Below are positions 1 to 6,809 of a stretch of DNA of 19,410 bases, one piece after another. This DNA is from G020353115 sp964481765 (GTDB lineage: Bacteria; Bacteroidota; Bacteroidia; Bacteroidales; VadinHA17). Where the stretch lies: assembly GCA_964481765.1 (NCBI GenBank), contig CAYZVJ010000058.1, forward strand, positions 1 to 19,410, in the 5' to 3' direction. Below the pieces are notes generated by a model. The model was not told where the DNA came from. It did not search any database and saw nothing but the letters and a program-made list of their open reading frames with translations. Both the position numbers and the translations under genes were made by a program. Position 1 is the stretch's first letter. The number at the start of each line of letters is the position of its first letter.

Positions 1-191
1 CTTATTTCTCTCAGAACAATAGCTTGCTCCCAGAGATTATTAAATTGACGCCAGACGGACAGGCTTTCATTCATCAGATTCAGTGCTCTCTGGCCTTCAC
101 CGGTGAAGAACAAAATATTTCCAAATCCAAAAATAATTCGGGCATATAATTCACAGACACCGTCAGATTTGGCAAACCCTGACGGGTCTTT
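1..191 (-). pseudogene. TPR-protein remnant (3' part continues off the left edge)
   Basis: The minus strand is open from about 191 to the left edge, and its translation has tetratricopeptide character: a helix around ELYARIIFGFGNILFFTGE, then RALNLMNESLSVWRQF and WEQAIVLREI. This matches the pattern of the TPR arrays found in AfsR/LuxR-type regulators and adenylate-cyclase-associated proteins, where helix A and helix B carry small residues at the packing positions. In the same frame a TAG lies at 192-194, and no ATG or GTG occurs between it and the TPR part. Just inside that stop is a small hairpin (ACCC/GGGT at 176-187). I therefore read it as the inner part of a TPR gene whose 5' end has been lost or frameshifted next to a repeat-rich stretch. 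TPR character is fairly clear by eye. Pseudogene status is an inference, because the rest of the gene is outside the window. Confidence 0.42.
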
Positions 192-381
192 CTAACCGTT
201 AGTTGATAACGTGGTGAAGATAGCACGAATGACGAACAACGAAAACGTTGGGAATTGCATGAATAGTTGCCTGGTGCATTCCGGACCATGAATAACCTTC
301 CCACTAATCAAGGCTGCTGTATTTCGCTCCCAGCCAGGTATACCGTTGAGTTTTCTTTTTCAACTCGTCAATCTTTATTTC

Positions 382-405
382 CCACCGTAGCTTCAGCGAA
401 GGTGG
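382..405. repeat. REP-like palindromic unit, copy 1
   Basis: The unit folds as an outer stem CCACC/GGTGG, an inner symmetric segment GTAG/CGAA, and a central CTTCAG. Two G-A oppositions interrupt an otherwise continuous palindrome. Copy 2 has the same layout 18 bases further on. It resembles palindromic repeats I recall from Bacteroidota intergenic regions, but no family name can be assigned from this window. Confidence 0.55.
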
Positions 406-423
406 AAGCCCTTGCCTCCATCG

Positions 424-449
424 TCTGCCGAAGCCTTGGCGTAGGCAGA
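424..449. repeat. REP-like palindromic unit, copy 2
   Basis: The unit has outer stem TCTGCC/GGCAGA, inner GAAG/CGTA and centre CCTTGG. Compared with copy 1, paired positions change together: C-G becomes T-A and A-T becomes G-C in the outer stem, T-A becomes A-T in the inner segment, and T-A becomes C-G near the tip. The two G-A oppositions stay in the same places. Such paired change suggests that the folded shape is maintained. Confidence 0.55.
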
Positions 450-579
450 AGCCTTAGCCTGATACTCCAAGGCAAACTTTTAGTTTTAACTTTAAAATCG
501 TTTCACATCAAATGATTTCTGCCTTCATAGGTTTTATCGATATTTTCAATTAACTTGCAAATATTATATCTCCTATGCC

Positions 580-813
580 ATGCTAAAGATCGTCTTCAAG
601 AACCCGGATGGGAAACCCAAACCAGCAATGGCGAATACCTATGCCTCCATCATCTCTTCCAGCATATCCGAAATAAAGTGTCCGGAACATGATAAACCGG
701 CAGAATTTGAATTGAAATTCACACCCCCCGACACCTATTTTATCCATGTCACCGCCTGTTGCGATGAATTCAAGATAACCATTGAGAAGAAAATCGGATT
801 GATGCTGAGTTAA
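580..813 (+). CDS. Conserved-looking 77-aa hypothetical protein with CPEH and CC motifs
   Basis: The predicted product is a small soluble protein with no signal peptide or membrane segment. It carries C34-P-E-H37 and the pair C60-C61, spaced so that the four residues could make a metal site or a redox centre. The pattern (start MLKIVFKNPDG, middle CPEH, late CC followed by a short helix) resembles small uncharacterised Bacteroidota proteins as I recall them; no function is known to me. The minus strand over the same span is also open, but its translation is rich in Gly/Phe and lacks recognisable motifs, so the plus reading is preferred. The start is the ATG at 580. An overlapping ATG six bases upstream is out of frame. 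No strong Shine-Dalgarno is visible. The gene stands alone, 135 bases before the surface-protein gene. Confidence 0.6.
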   Translation: MLKIVFKNPDGKPKPAMANTYASIISSSISEIKCPEHDKPAEFELKFTPPDTYFIHVTACCDEFKITIEKKIGLMLS

Positions 814-870
814 CATTACGTAGATTCGATATTTTACCCCATGTAAATCCGTAGTTTATTGTTGAAACAC

Positions 871-900
871 TTGATTCCAATAGTGATATTCAATATCTTT
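871..900 (+). promoter_or_regulatory. Candidate Bacteroidota-type promoter for the surface-protein gene
   Basis: TTG at 871-873 is separated by 20 bases from TATCTTT at 894-900. This approximates the Bacteroidota primary sigma consensus (TTG near -33, TAnnTTTG near -7), with the final G replaced by A. It lies about 50 bases before the ATG at 949. The match is partial in an AT-rich stretch, so confidence is low. Confidence 0.3.
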
Positions 901-948
901 ATTTATTGCTAGACCCAAAAATCTCTGATTTCATCAAATATATACATC

Positions 949-3831
949 ATGAAACGACTGATTTTTTTTCTGCTCACTGTTCACTACTCACTGCTCACTC
1001 TCTTTTCTCAGGCACCACAGGGTTTCAATTACCAGGCAGTAGCCCGGGATGCGGATGGATCACTGCTTGCTACACAAACGATAGATGTAAAGATTGGGAT
1101 CCATGCCGGGAGCGGGAGTGGCACCCTGGTATGGGAAGAGACCCATACGGTAACGACCAACGAGTTCGGACTCTTTACCCTGAAGATCGGGGATCCGGAA
1201 GCTACAGCAGGTTCGGGTTCGGCAGCGACCTTCAGTGATGTCGACTGGAGTACAGGGACACACTACCTGGAGGTAGCCATAAAAGTGGATGCCTCCTTTA
1301 TCCCGATGGGTACGTCAGAGATGTTATCCGTTCCCTTTGCCCTGTTTGCAGAAGAGGGAAATGAGGGTCCACAGGGTATCCAGGGACCGATCGGTCCAAA
1401 AGGGATCGATTGCTGGGACCTGAATGAAAACGGGATCAATGACCCGGAAGAGGATGTGAATGATGACGGATTTTGGAATGCCGAAGATTGTAAAGGACCG
1501 GAAGGTGAACCGGCAAGCGATGACCAGGACCTGCACCTGTCGGGAAATATCCTGACCATCGACAATGGAGCGAATAACATTGATCTTTCAGGATACATGG
1601 ATAACACAAACTACTGGCTGGAGAATGGAGACACCATCTACTACCTGGTCGGCAATGTCGGAATTGGAACTACATCACCGCAAGGAAAACTTGAAGTACA
1701 GGGTGACGGTCTTGAAGTGCCCGATGAACCACTGTTTGAGGTGAAACGACAGGATGGACAGACGGTCTTTGCTGTGTATCCCGAAGGAGTAAGAATCTAT
1801 GTCGAGGAATCGGCTACCAAGGGAACCAAGGGGGGATTTGCTGTGGGTGGATTCAGTCCTCTGACAAAAGGAATAACCAATGAATACCTTCGCGTTACAC
1901 CCGACAGTGTGAGGGTCTATATCAACGATGAACTGGTCAAAGGAACAAAAGGGGGATTTGCCATCGGAGGGTACAGTCCGGTAAAAGGTACCGGAACAGA
2001 ATATTTCCGGGTGACCGACGATAGTACCCGGGTGTTTGTCAGGGATTCCACCGCAGGATTCAGTATCGCCAACATTGAAAGCGGTATAGCACAAAACCTG
2101 ATGGACCTGACCGTTCAGAATTATTTCATCGGTCATGAAAGCGGTAAATCAAACTCCACCGGAAACTACAACTCGTTTATCGGTTACCAGAGCGGATTAC
2201 AAAATACCACAGGGAAAAACAATATCTTCCTGGGTTATCAGAGCGGATACGACAATACAACCGGAATATACAATACATTCATCGGGTACAGATCGGGGTA
2301 TCAAAACCTGGGCGGTCCTGATCCGGATGTTGACCGGCTCGGCAGCTTCAATACATTCACAGGATGCAAAGCAGGTTATTCAAATACCAATGGGTTTTTT
2401 AACTGTTTCTTTGGTAATATAAGTGGCTATTTTAACACGACCGGTAGCAGAAATACTTTCTACGGAAACAACAGCGGGATGCGCAATACTATCGGCGAAC
2501 GAAATACTTTTGTCGGAAATGCCAGTGCATCTTTTAACCTGACAGGAAATGACAATACGTTTATCGGTGCCTACAGTGGCTTTTATAATACAACCGGGAG
2601 CAATAACGTATTTATCGGCGGATATGCCGGCCTGGGCAGCACAGACATAACGGGCCATGGAAATACCTACCTCGGATTCGATAGTGGAAGCAAAATCAGC
2701 AGTGGGCAGAGAAATACAGCGACAGGCTTTCAGAGCGGATTCAATAACCAGGCCGGTAATTACAACGTATTCCTTGGAAACCGTGCCGGGTATAACGAGA
2801 CCGGTTCGAGCAAATTATACATCGCCAACGGTGCAGTCAATGACAGCCTCCTGATATACGGTGAATTTGACAATAAGATCCTGAACCTGAATGCCAGTGT
2901 GGGAATTGGTACTGCTTCCCCCGGCAGGCAGCTTGAAATTTCCAATACCGGGGATGCCTGGCTCAGGATTGCTGCCGATAGTGATAATGACGGAGGTGAA
3001 ACAGGAAATGCCTATCTTCAGTTCACCACCGATAATCAAGCCGAAGATTTTGATGGATTGATCTATCTCGAAAACCTTCTGGGCGATACAAAGCTTCACT
3101 TTGATGTTGAGGATAACCTGACCATGACTCTATATAATAGTCGGGTAGGTATCGGGACCACAGCTCCTGTAACTTCGTTATGCAACAATGCAACACTGGC
3201 TTCTGACGGTGCGAAGAGCAGTTCGGTTTACGGGGTTAACTGGAGAATCAGTGATGGGGGTTATGCTGTTGGTATAGAAAACAGTGCTACCGGTGGCAGT
3301 GGATTACTGGTCGATGCAGGAAATCATAGTGGAACAGGTTCAACGGTTGCCCATTTTGTTTCAGATGATAACTCCCTGCTCTATATCCGTGAAGATGGAA
3401 ATGTTGGGATTGGAACAACAACACCGGGATTTACTCTGGAGGTAATAGGAACGGCTGCCAAGACCGGAGGTGGATCCTGGAGTGTCAGTTCAGACCGCCG
3501 GTTAAAAGATATTCATAACGATTATCACAAAGGTCTGGCAGAAATACTCCAGTTAAAACCTGTAACTTTTAATTACAAAGCTGGCAACCCGAGAAATCTG
3601 CCCTCCTCTGAGGAGTATATTGGTTTTGTCGCCCAGGATGTGAAAGATATTTTCCCGGAAGCAGTAAATGAAGGAGAAGACGGATACCTTGACTTTAACA
3701 TGCATGCTGTCAATGTCGCACTGGTGAATGCCGTAAAGGAGCAGCAGAAGATGATCGAAAGCCAGCAGCAGGAGATCGATGAGATGAAGAAGATGATTGA
3801 GAAGTTATTGGAAATCAGTGACAAACTGTAA
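949..3831 (+). CDS. Secreted tail-fibre-like surface protein with C-terminal peptidase S74 (intramolecular chaperone) domain
   Basis: This 960-residue protein begins with a signal peptide (about 1-21) and a beta-rich N-terminal domain (22-135) typical of Bacteroidota surface proteins (start APQGFNYQAVARDADG). A short collagen-like run (GPQGIQGPIGPKG, 140-152) and an Asp/Asn-rich, probably Ca-binding loop (157-175) follow. Four VGIGT-type repeats sit near 237, 651, 733 and 819. A 40-residue duplication is at 291-366. About twelve 17-residue repeats of the form N-T-T-G-x-x-N-x-F-I-G-Y-x-S-G span 392-615. The C-terminus (848-930) is a peptidase S74/endosialidase-chaperone domain with the SDRRLK motif, whose S848 and K853 fit the Ser-Lys dyad used for self-cleavage in phage tail spikes. 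A coiled coil ends the protein (927-956). I infer a trimeric fibre that folds with help from the tail and then cuts it off. No T9SS C-terminal signal was seen. Confidence 0.93.
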   Translation: MKRLIFFLLTVHYSLLTLFSQAPQGFNYQAVARDADGSLLATQTIDVKIGIHAGSGSGTLVWEETHTVTTNEFGLFTLKIGDPEATAGSGSAATFSDVDWSTGTHYLEVAIKVDASFIPMGTSEMLSVPFALFAEEGNEGPQGIQGPIGPKGIDCWDLNENGINDPEEDVNDDGFWNAEDCKGPEGEPASDDQDLHLSGNILTIDNGANNIDLSGYMDNTNYWLENGDTIYYLVGNVGIGTTSPQGKLEVQGDGLEVPDEPLFEVKRQDGQTVFAVYPEGVRIYVEESATKGTKGGFAVGGFSPLTKGITNEYLRVTPDSVRVYINDELVKGTKGGFAIGGYSPVKGTGTEYFRVTDDSTRVFVRDSTAGFSIANIESGIAQNLMDLTVQNYFIGHESGKSNSTGNYNSFIGYQSGLQNTTGKNNIFLGYQSGYDNTTGIYNTFIGYRSGYQNLGGPDPDVDRLGSFNTFTGCKAGYSNTNGFFNCFFGNISGYFNTTGSRNTFYGNNSGMRNTIGERNTFVGNASASFNLTGNDNTFIGAYSGFYNTTGSNNVFIGGYAGLGSTDITGHGNTYLGFDSGSKISSGQRNTATGFQSGFNNQAGNYNVFLGNRAGYNETGSSKLYIANGAVNDSLLIYGEFDNKILNLNASVGIGTASPGRQLEISNTGDAWLRIAADSDNDGGETGNAYLQFTTDNQAEDFDGLIYLENLLGDTKLHFDVEDNLTMTLYNSRVGIGTTAPVTSLCNNATLASDGAKSSSVYGVNWRISDGGYAVGIENSATGGSGLLVDAGNHSGTGSTVAHFVSDDNSLLYIREDGNVGIGTTTPGFTLEVIGTAAKTGGGSWSVSSDRRLKDIHNDYHKGLAEILQLKPVTFNYKAGNPRNLPSSEEYIGFVAQDVKDIFPEAVNEGEDGYLDFNMHAVNVALVNAVKEQQKMIESQQQEIDEMKKMIEKLLEISDKL
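970..1002 (+). repeat. CTCACT-type simple repeat inside the signal-peptide codons
   Basis: Four near-copies of CTCACT/TTCACT lie in tandem and encode the hydrophobic core of the signal peptide (LLTVHYSLLT). The purine-rich complement type (GTGAGA/GTGAGAA) appears just after the gene at 3845-3880. Confidence 0.5.
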
Positions 3832-3917
3832 TATCAGGTGCTGGGTAAGAGATGAGAGATGAGGTGTGAGAAGTGAGAAATTGTGGATTGCGAACTGAGC
3901 GTAGCGGTCTCATGAGG

Positions 3918-3932
3918 CATGCTGAAAGCATG
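3918..3932. repeat. Short perfect hairpin CATGCT-GAA-AGCATG
   Basis: A six-base stem closes a three-base loop. No T-run follows, so it is not a convincing terminator. It sits between two simple-repeat patches. Confidence 0.4.
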
Positions 3933-3999
3933 GCGAGTAATTGCGAATTTAAAAGAAGTATATAAGTTATGCCATTGATTTATTAGCTCCAATGTACTC

Positions 4000-4030
4000 A
4001 ATAACCTAGTAACCAATAACCTAATAACTT
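4000..4030. repeat. AATAACCTA near-tandem repeat
   Basis: AATAACCTAGTAACC is followed at once by AATAACCTAATAAC, giving an imperfect 15-base tandem pair in the gene-free stretch. It resembles low-complexity intergenic repeats common in some Bacteroidota genomes. Confidence 0.45.
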
Positions 4031-4082
4031 CCTTACACAGGTGTCCGGTGCTTATTGAAATTGAATTAAGCTTAGATTTTAT

Positions 4083-4112
4083 CAGGTTTGTATTGAGGAA
4101 CCTGGTTTTTTT
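4083..4112 (+). terminator. Likely intrinsic terminator after the surface-protein gene
   Basis: A perfect stem CAGGTT (4083-4088)/AACCTG (4099-4104) with a ten-base loop is followed by G and seven Ts (4106-4112). The stem is short, and it lies about 250 bases after the stop at 3831 and about 50 before the next gene. It would end read-through into the ThuA-domain gene. Confidence 0.45.
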
Positions 4113-4160
4113 ATTAATTTCCACGTAAAATACATGTTACATACCATTAATTGATAAATA

Positions 4161-4940
4161 ATGAAAAAAGGAGTTATCATGTACAAACCGGTATTGTTAA
4201 GCCTGGTGATCCTGTTCGCCACAGAAACAACTTTTTCCTGTATATCAACACCCGTGGAAGAGACCCTGCGGGGGAAAAAAGTGTTGATGGTGTGGGGTGG
4301 ATGGGACGGCCATGAACCGAAACAGTGTGTCGATATCTTCCAGCCCTGGCTTGAGGAGATGGGGGCTGAAGTGACCGTATCCAATACCCTGGATGCTTAC
4401 CTTGATAAGGAGTTGATGGATGGGGTGGATCTGATCATTCAGGTCTATACCATGGGCACCATTACCGGTGAACAGGAAAGGGCGTTGCTGAATGCGGTAA
4501 AAGGAGGGATTGGACTGGCAGGATGGCATGGTGGACTGGGGGATTCTTTTCGCCAGAATACCGAGTACCAGTTTATGGTCGGTGGTCAATGGGTTGCACA
4601 TCCGGGAGGGGTAATTGATTACAGGGTAAATATTACCAATCATGACGATCCGGTTACCAGGGATCTTCCCGATTTTGATATGCACTCCGAGCAGTACTAT
4701 ATGCACGTGGATCCTAACGTGAAAGTACTGGCAACCACCACTTTCAGTAATAAACATGCTTCCTGGATCGAGGGATGCGTGATGCCGGTTGTATGGAAAA
4801 AGATGTACGGTAAGGGCCGGGTCTTCTATTCATCACTCGGGCATGTCTCCAGCGATTTTTCTGTACCGGAAGCCCTCGAGATCATGAAACGAGGGATCAC
4901 CTGGGCCTGCCAGAGCAAATATGCTCCCGCAGAAGAGTGA
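4161..4940 (+). CDS. ThuA-domain protein, exported
   Basis: The 259-residue product matches the ThuA (trehalose-utilisation-like) family, which has a class I glutamine-amidotransferase-like fold and is linked to sugar metabolism, though its reaction is poorly defined. Visible signature segments are GGWDGHEP (46-53), GWHGG (121-125), GGQWVAHPGG (141-150), SEQYYMHVDP (176-185) and YGKGRVFYSSLGH (216-228). An N-terminal hydrophobic stretch (10-22) ending near C27 suggests export; the sequence TFSC is a poor lipobox, so lipoprotein status is doubtful. Two starts compete. The ATG at 4161 opens the longest frame. The ATG at 4179 is preceded at five bases by GGAG (4170-4173) and gives a tighter signal peptide, so 4179 may be the true start. 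The gene stands alone between two terminators. Confidence 0.93.
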   Translation: MKKGVIMYKPVLLSLVILFATETTFSCISTPVEETLRGKKVLMVWGGWDGHEPKQCVDIFQPWLEEMGAEVTVSNTLDAYLDKELMDGVDLIIQVYTMGTITGEQERALLNAVKGGIGLAGWHGGLGDSFRQNTEYQFMVGGQWVAHPGGVIDYRVNITNHDDPVTRDLPDFDMHSEQYYMHVDPNVKVLATTTFSNKHASWIEGCVMPVVWKKMYGKGRVFYSSLGHVSSDFSVPEALEIMKRGITWACQSKYAPAEE

Positions 4941-5031
4941 ATCGAACCGATCTACCCAAACAGGTAAACTGTTTAAATGAAGTTGCCTTGATGGTAATGA
5001 ACTTGTAATCAAATATCTTTTCTGAAGATTA

Positions 5032-5075
5032 AAAAAAATAACCCTGAAGTTATATAAACTCCAGGGTTCTTTTAT
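5032..5075. terminator. Bidirectional intrinsic terminator between converging genes
   Basis: Stem AACCCTG (5040-5046)/CAGGGTT (5062-5068) has an inner AGTT/AACT pairing around an ATATA loop. It is followed by CTTTT on the plus strand and preceded by a run of eight As, which reads as Ts on the minus strand. It lies between the ThuA-domain gene (stop 4940) and the end of the minus-strand winged-helix gene, so it can serve both. Confidence 0.8.
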
Positions 5076-5097
5076 ATAGACCTTCTAAACAGAAGGA

Positions 5098-5325
5098 TCA
5101 GAGCACCTTGCTGGCCAGATTAAAATAGGGAGGCATCAGGTTATTATCGATAATCCCATCTTTTTTCAACTCCAGAATGTACTTCAACCCTGCAGAGTAG
5201 GATATGGATAGCCTCTTAATGATCTGACCCAATGAACAAAGATCATTCTCCTGCAGTATTTTAATAATTTCCTGCTTGGTAGGATTATTGATCTCGTCCA
5301 GTCTTATTTGTTTCTTTTCTTCCAT
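5098..5325 (-). CDS. Small winged helix-turn-helix (ArsR-like) DNA-binding protein
   Basis: The 75-residue product begins MEEKKQIRLDEI and reads as a minimal winged helix: a helix with KQEIIKILQEND, the turn SLGQIIKRL, a recognition helix SYSAGLKYILELKKDGII, and a short wing near the C-terminus. This order is typical of ArsR/MarR-like regulators that act as dimers. No metal-binding cysteine pair is seen (the only cysteine is in NDLCS). The ATG at 5325 is chosen because AAGGAGG lies eight bases upstream. A longer frame starting with GTG at 5388 would pass through that site and through the upstream inverted repeat. Its target is unknown; the inverted repeat just ahead of the gene makes autoregulation plausible. 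Confidence 0.75.
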   Translation of the reverse strand: MEEKKQIRLDEINNPTKQEIIKILQENDLCSLGQIIKRLSISYSAGLKYILELKKDGIIDNNLMPPYFNLASKVL

Positions 5326-5361
5326 AAAAACATCCTCCTTTTCTAATAAAAATTTTTGATC

Positions 5362-5406
5362 AAATTTGCAAGCCGGAGAAATGTTCACATTCCGACTTGC
5401 AAATTT
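5362..5406. promoter_or_regulatory. Long inverted repeat upstream of the winged-helix gene (possible operator or 5' hairpin)
   Basis: Perfect 11-base arms AAATTTGCAAG (5362-5372) and CTTGCAAATTT (5396-5406) enclose 23 bases, which hold further self-pairing (AATGT/ACATT at 5380-5384 and 5387-5391). The right edge of the gene's start codon is 36 bases away. It may be an operator for the encoded regulator or fold in the leader RNA. Confidence 0.5.
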
Positions 5407-5538
5407 TGCTCATTTCAACACTAACCCCTCACTCCAATGATGCATAATTCAACCAAAAGGTTGCTCCTTTAAATAAAAATATTGTTACTATTTTCATAAA
5501 ATTGGTATATCATTGACGAATTCATTGTTTTTAAGACG

Positions 5539-6537
5539 TCAGTTTCGGTGTGACCGATAATCCTGAATCAATCCCTCGGTAAGCCAGTTTGCCAGTGCCT
5601 GCCGGTTGTTTTCTTTTAAAAACCTCACCTGGTCCCGGTAATTTCTTATGTTTCCCAACTCAATGAAGGTAGTAACGGGTGTCGTCTTTTTTAACATGTA
5701 TAAGTTCCTTGTTCCGACGGTTCCGGTATATCCCCTGGATGGCTGATGGATCTGATATTTCTTTTTCAGTGTTTGCTGAAGGGTTATCGAGAGTTGTTTT
5801 CCGGCTATGCTATTTGGATGGTGGTAAAAATAGACATCGATATTGCTGCTTTTGGATTGCGAATCGAGATGAATAACGATTACCCGCTGGTATGATCTTG
5901 ATCTGTTTTTTCGATATAGCTGGTTTATGGCGGATGCTCTCTGTCTCAATCTTGTCGTCTGTTTTGCCGGAATCTTATGATTCGGGTAACAGGTCTCATC
6001 CCGATCCGGCTTCAGGTATTCTTCATTTCGTATACCGTCATTGTTATCCCGGGTGATCATGTACACAAGTGCTCCGTGTTCAATTAATCTCCTGGCGAGC
6101 CGTAGCGTAATATCATACGCATATTCATCTTCACAAACCGTTCGGCTCCCAATCTTCACATTGGCTCCCCAATCCGGCCCTCCGTGCCCGCTAACAAGAT
6201 AAAAAACCGCACCTGCCAGCTGATTATCTTTCCGCTCCACCAGTTCATACTCTTTCCCGAAGATAGGATACCGGCCTACTTCACTCACCACCGGTATCTT
6301 ATAATTCTTCCCTTCTATAAGGGTATTGTTTTTGCCCAGTGATGTGGCATTGAGATCAACAAACTCATCAAAGTATTTTGCAGGCGCAAGATTATTCCGG
6401 GCTAACAGGGAATAAATCCCTTCTCCCTTTTGGGCTTTCACCAAAGTATAACTATCCTGAGCTCCTAAAGAGAAAGTGCTACAGGCAAAAAAAATGATCC
6501 CTAACAATCCGTTTAACAGCTGTTTTTTCTCCTCCAT
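5539..6537 (-). CDS. N-acetylmuramoyl-L-alanine amidase (Amidase_3) with LysM-like N-terminal domain
   Basis: The 332-residue product would cut the amide bond between the glycan strand and the stem peptide of peptidoglycan in the periplasm or outside. A signal peptide covers about 1-26. A LysM-like segment (29-83, with GEGIYSLLARNNL and the end YKIPV) likely binds peptidoglycan. Residues 110-325 are the zinc amidase: H118 in SGHGG, E138 in DEYAYD and H223 in IHLDS fit the zinc ligands, and E293 in FIELGNIRN fits the catalytic glutamate. HLDS replaces the more usual HANA-type stretch after the second His. The start is the ATG at 6537, with GGAAGG upstream. That upstream sequence runs into a 100-N gap, but a duplicate copy of the region beyond the gap shows the same context. 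The winged-helix gene lies 213 bases downstream on the same strand. Confidence 0.92.
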   Translation of the reverse strand: MEEKKQLLNGLLGIIFFACSTFSLGAQDSYTLVKAQKGEGIYSLLARNNLAPAKYFDEFVDLNATSLGKNNTLIEGKNYKIPVVSEVGRYPIFGKEYELVERKDNQLAGAVFYLVSGHGGPDWGANVKIGSRTVCEDEYAYDITLRLARRLIEHGALVYMITRDNNDGIRNEEYLKPDRDETCYPNHKIPAKQTTRLRQRASAINQLYRKNRSRSYQRVIVIHLDSQSKSSNIDVYFYHHPNSIAGKQLSITLQQTLKKKYQIHQPSRGYTGTVGTRNLYMLKKTTPVTTFIELGNIRNYRDQVRFLKENNRQALANWLTEGLIQDYRSHRN

Positions 6538-6560
6538 GTTATCTTTTTCCTTCCCGTCCG
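6506..6560. repeat. Left copy of the 55-base duplication at the assembly gap
   Basis: These 55 bases are identical to 6661-6715 and cover the first codons and ribosome-binding region of the amidase gene. The copy ends exactly at the first N. Confidence 0.9.
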
Positions 6561-6660
6561 NNNNNNNNNNNNNNNNNNNNNNNNNNNNNNNNNNNNNNNN
6601 NNNNNNNNNNNNNNNNNNNNNNNNNNNNNNNNNNNNNNNNNNNNNNNNNNNNNNNNNNNN
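6561..6660. other. Assembly gap (100 Ns) between overlapping contig ends
   Basis: Exactly 100 Ns join two contigs. The 55 bases before and after are identical, so the contigs most likely overlap by 55 bases and the gap has no real length. Removing the Ns and one copy gives an uninterrupted upstream region for the amidase gene. Confidence 0.9.
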
Positions 6661-6715
6661 AATCCGTTTAACAGCTGTTTTTTCTCCTCCATGTTATCTT
6701 TTTCCTTCCCGTCCG
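6661..6715. repeat. Right copy of the 55-base duplication at the assembly gap
   Basis: This is the exact duplicate of 6506-6560, starting at the first base after the Ns. It ends where new sequence (CGGATTTCC) begins, as expected of a contig end overlap. The true upstream region of the amidase gene continues from here to about 6800. Confidence 0.9.
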
Positions 6716-6809
6716 CGGATTTCCAAACATCCCATCGTAAAATTATGAAAATTCATTATGCCATTTTCGAGCTAAATAAAAAGTAATCAACAGGATAATT
6801 AACAAATTG

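Larger units (their letters stand above)
192..579. other. Gene-free, repeat-rich intergenic stretch
   Basis: No convincing gene is visible on either strand; the open frames here are short and of odd composition. The stretch holds two palindromic repeat units (separate entries) and a looser inverted pair near 451-473 (GCCTT/AAGGC). The last 100 bases before the next gene are AT-rich and could hold its promoter, but no clear TTG-N19/20-TAnnTTTG pair could be fixed. Confidence 0.5.
3832..4160. other. Gene-free stretch with several simple repeats
   Basis: No supported gene lies here. It holds a purine-rich GAGATGAG/GTGAGAA run (3845-3880), a perfect hairpin CATGCT-GAA-AGCATG (3918-3932), a near-tandem AATAACCTA run (4000-4030) and a likely terminator (4083-4112). 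The minus-strand open frame across this stretch is made of these repeats and is not believed to be a gene. Confidence 0.6.

Noticed and set aside
583..816. Minus-strand open frame opposite the 77-residue gene
   Set aside because: Its translation has no recognisable motif, while the plus strand has CPEH and CC motifs and a sensible start.
2120..2800. Periodic pattern suggestive of a CRISPR-like or tandem DNA array
   Set aside because: The period is 51 bases and in frame; it reflects 17-residue protein repeats within the surface protein, with variable DNA.
4093..4121. TTG-N19-TAATTTC as a promoter for the ThuA-domain gene
   Set aside because: It overlaps the terminator stem, and the -7 match is incomplete; it could be real but is not strong enough to list.
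3834..4124. Minus-strand open frame in the gene-free stretch
   Set aside because: It is translated simple repeat (Ser/His/Leu-rich) and a terminator stem, with no ribosome-binding site.
5326..5388. GTG start at 5388 for the winged-helix gene
   Set aside because: The extension is translated from the inverted repeat and ribosome-binding site; the ATG at 5325 has AAGGAGG at good spacing.
5429..5497. 22-residue minus-strand mini-gene between the amidase and winged-helix genes
   Set aside because: It has no ribosome-binding site or recognisable features and is within chance expectation for AT-rich sequence.
6506..6715. 55-base direct repeat as a biological duplication or mobile-element target site
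   Set aside because: Both copies end exactly at the Ns, as expected of contig-end overlap.
6476..6748. Plus-strand open frame across the N gap
   Set aside because: It exists only because Ns hide stops, and it is antisense to the amidase start.
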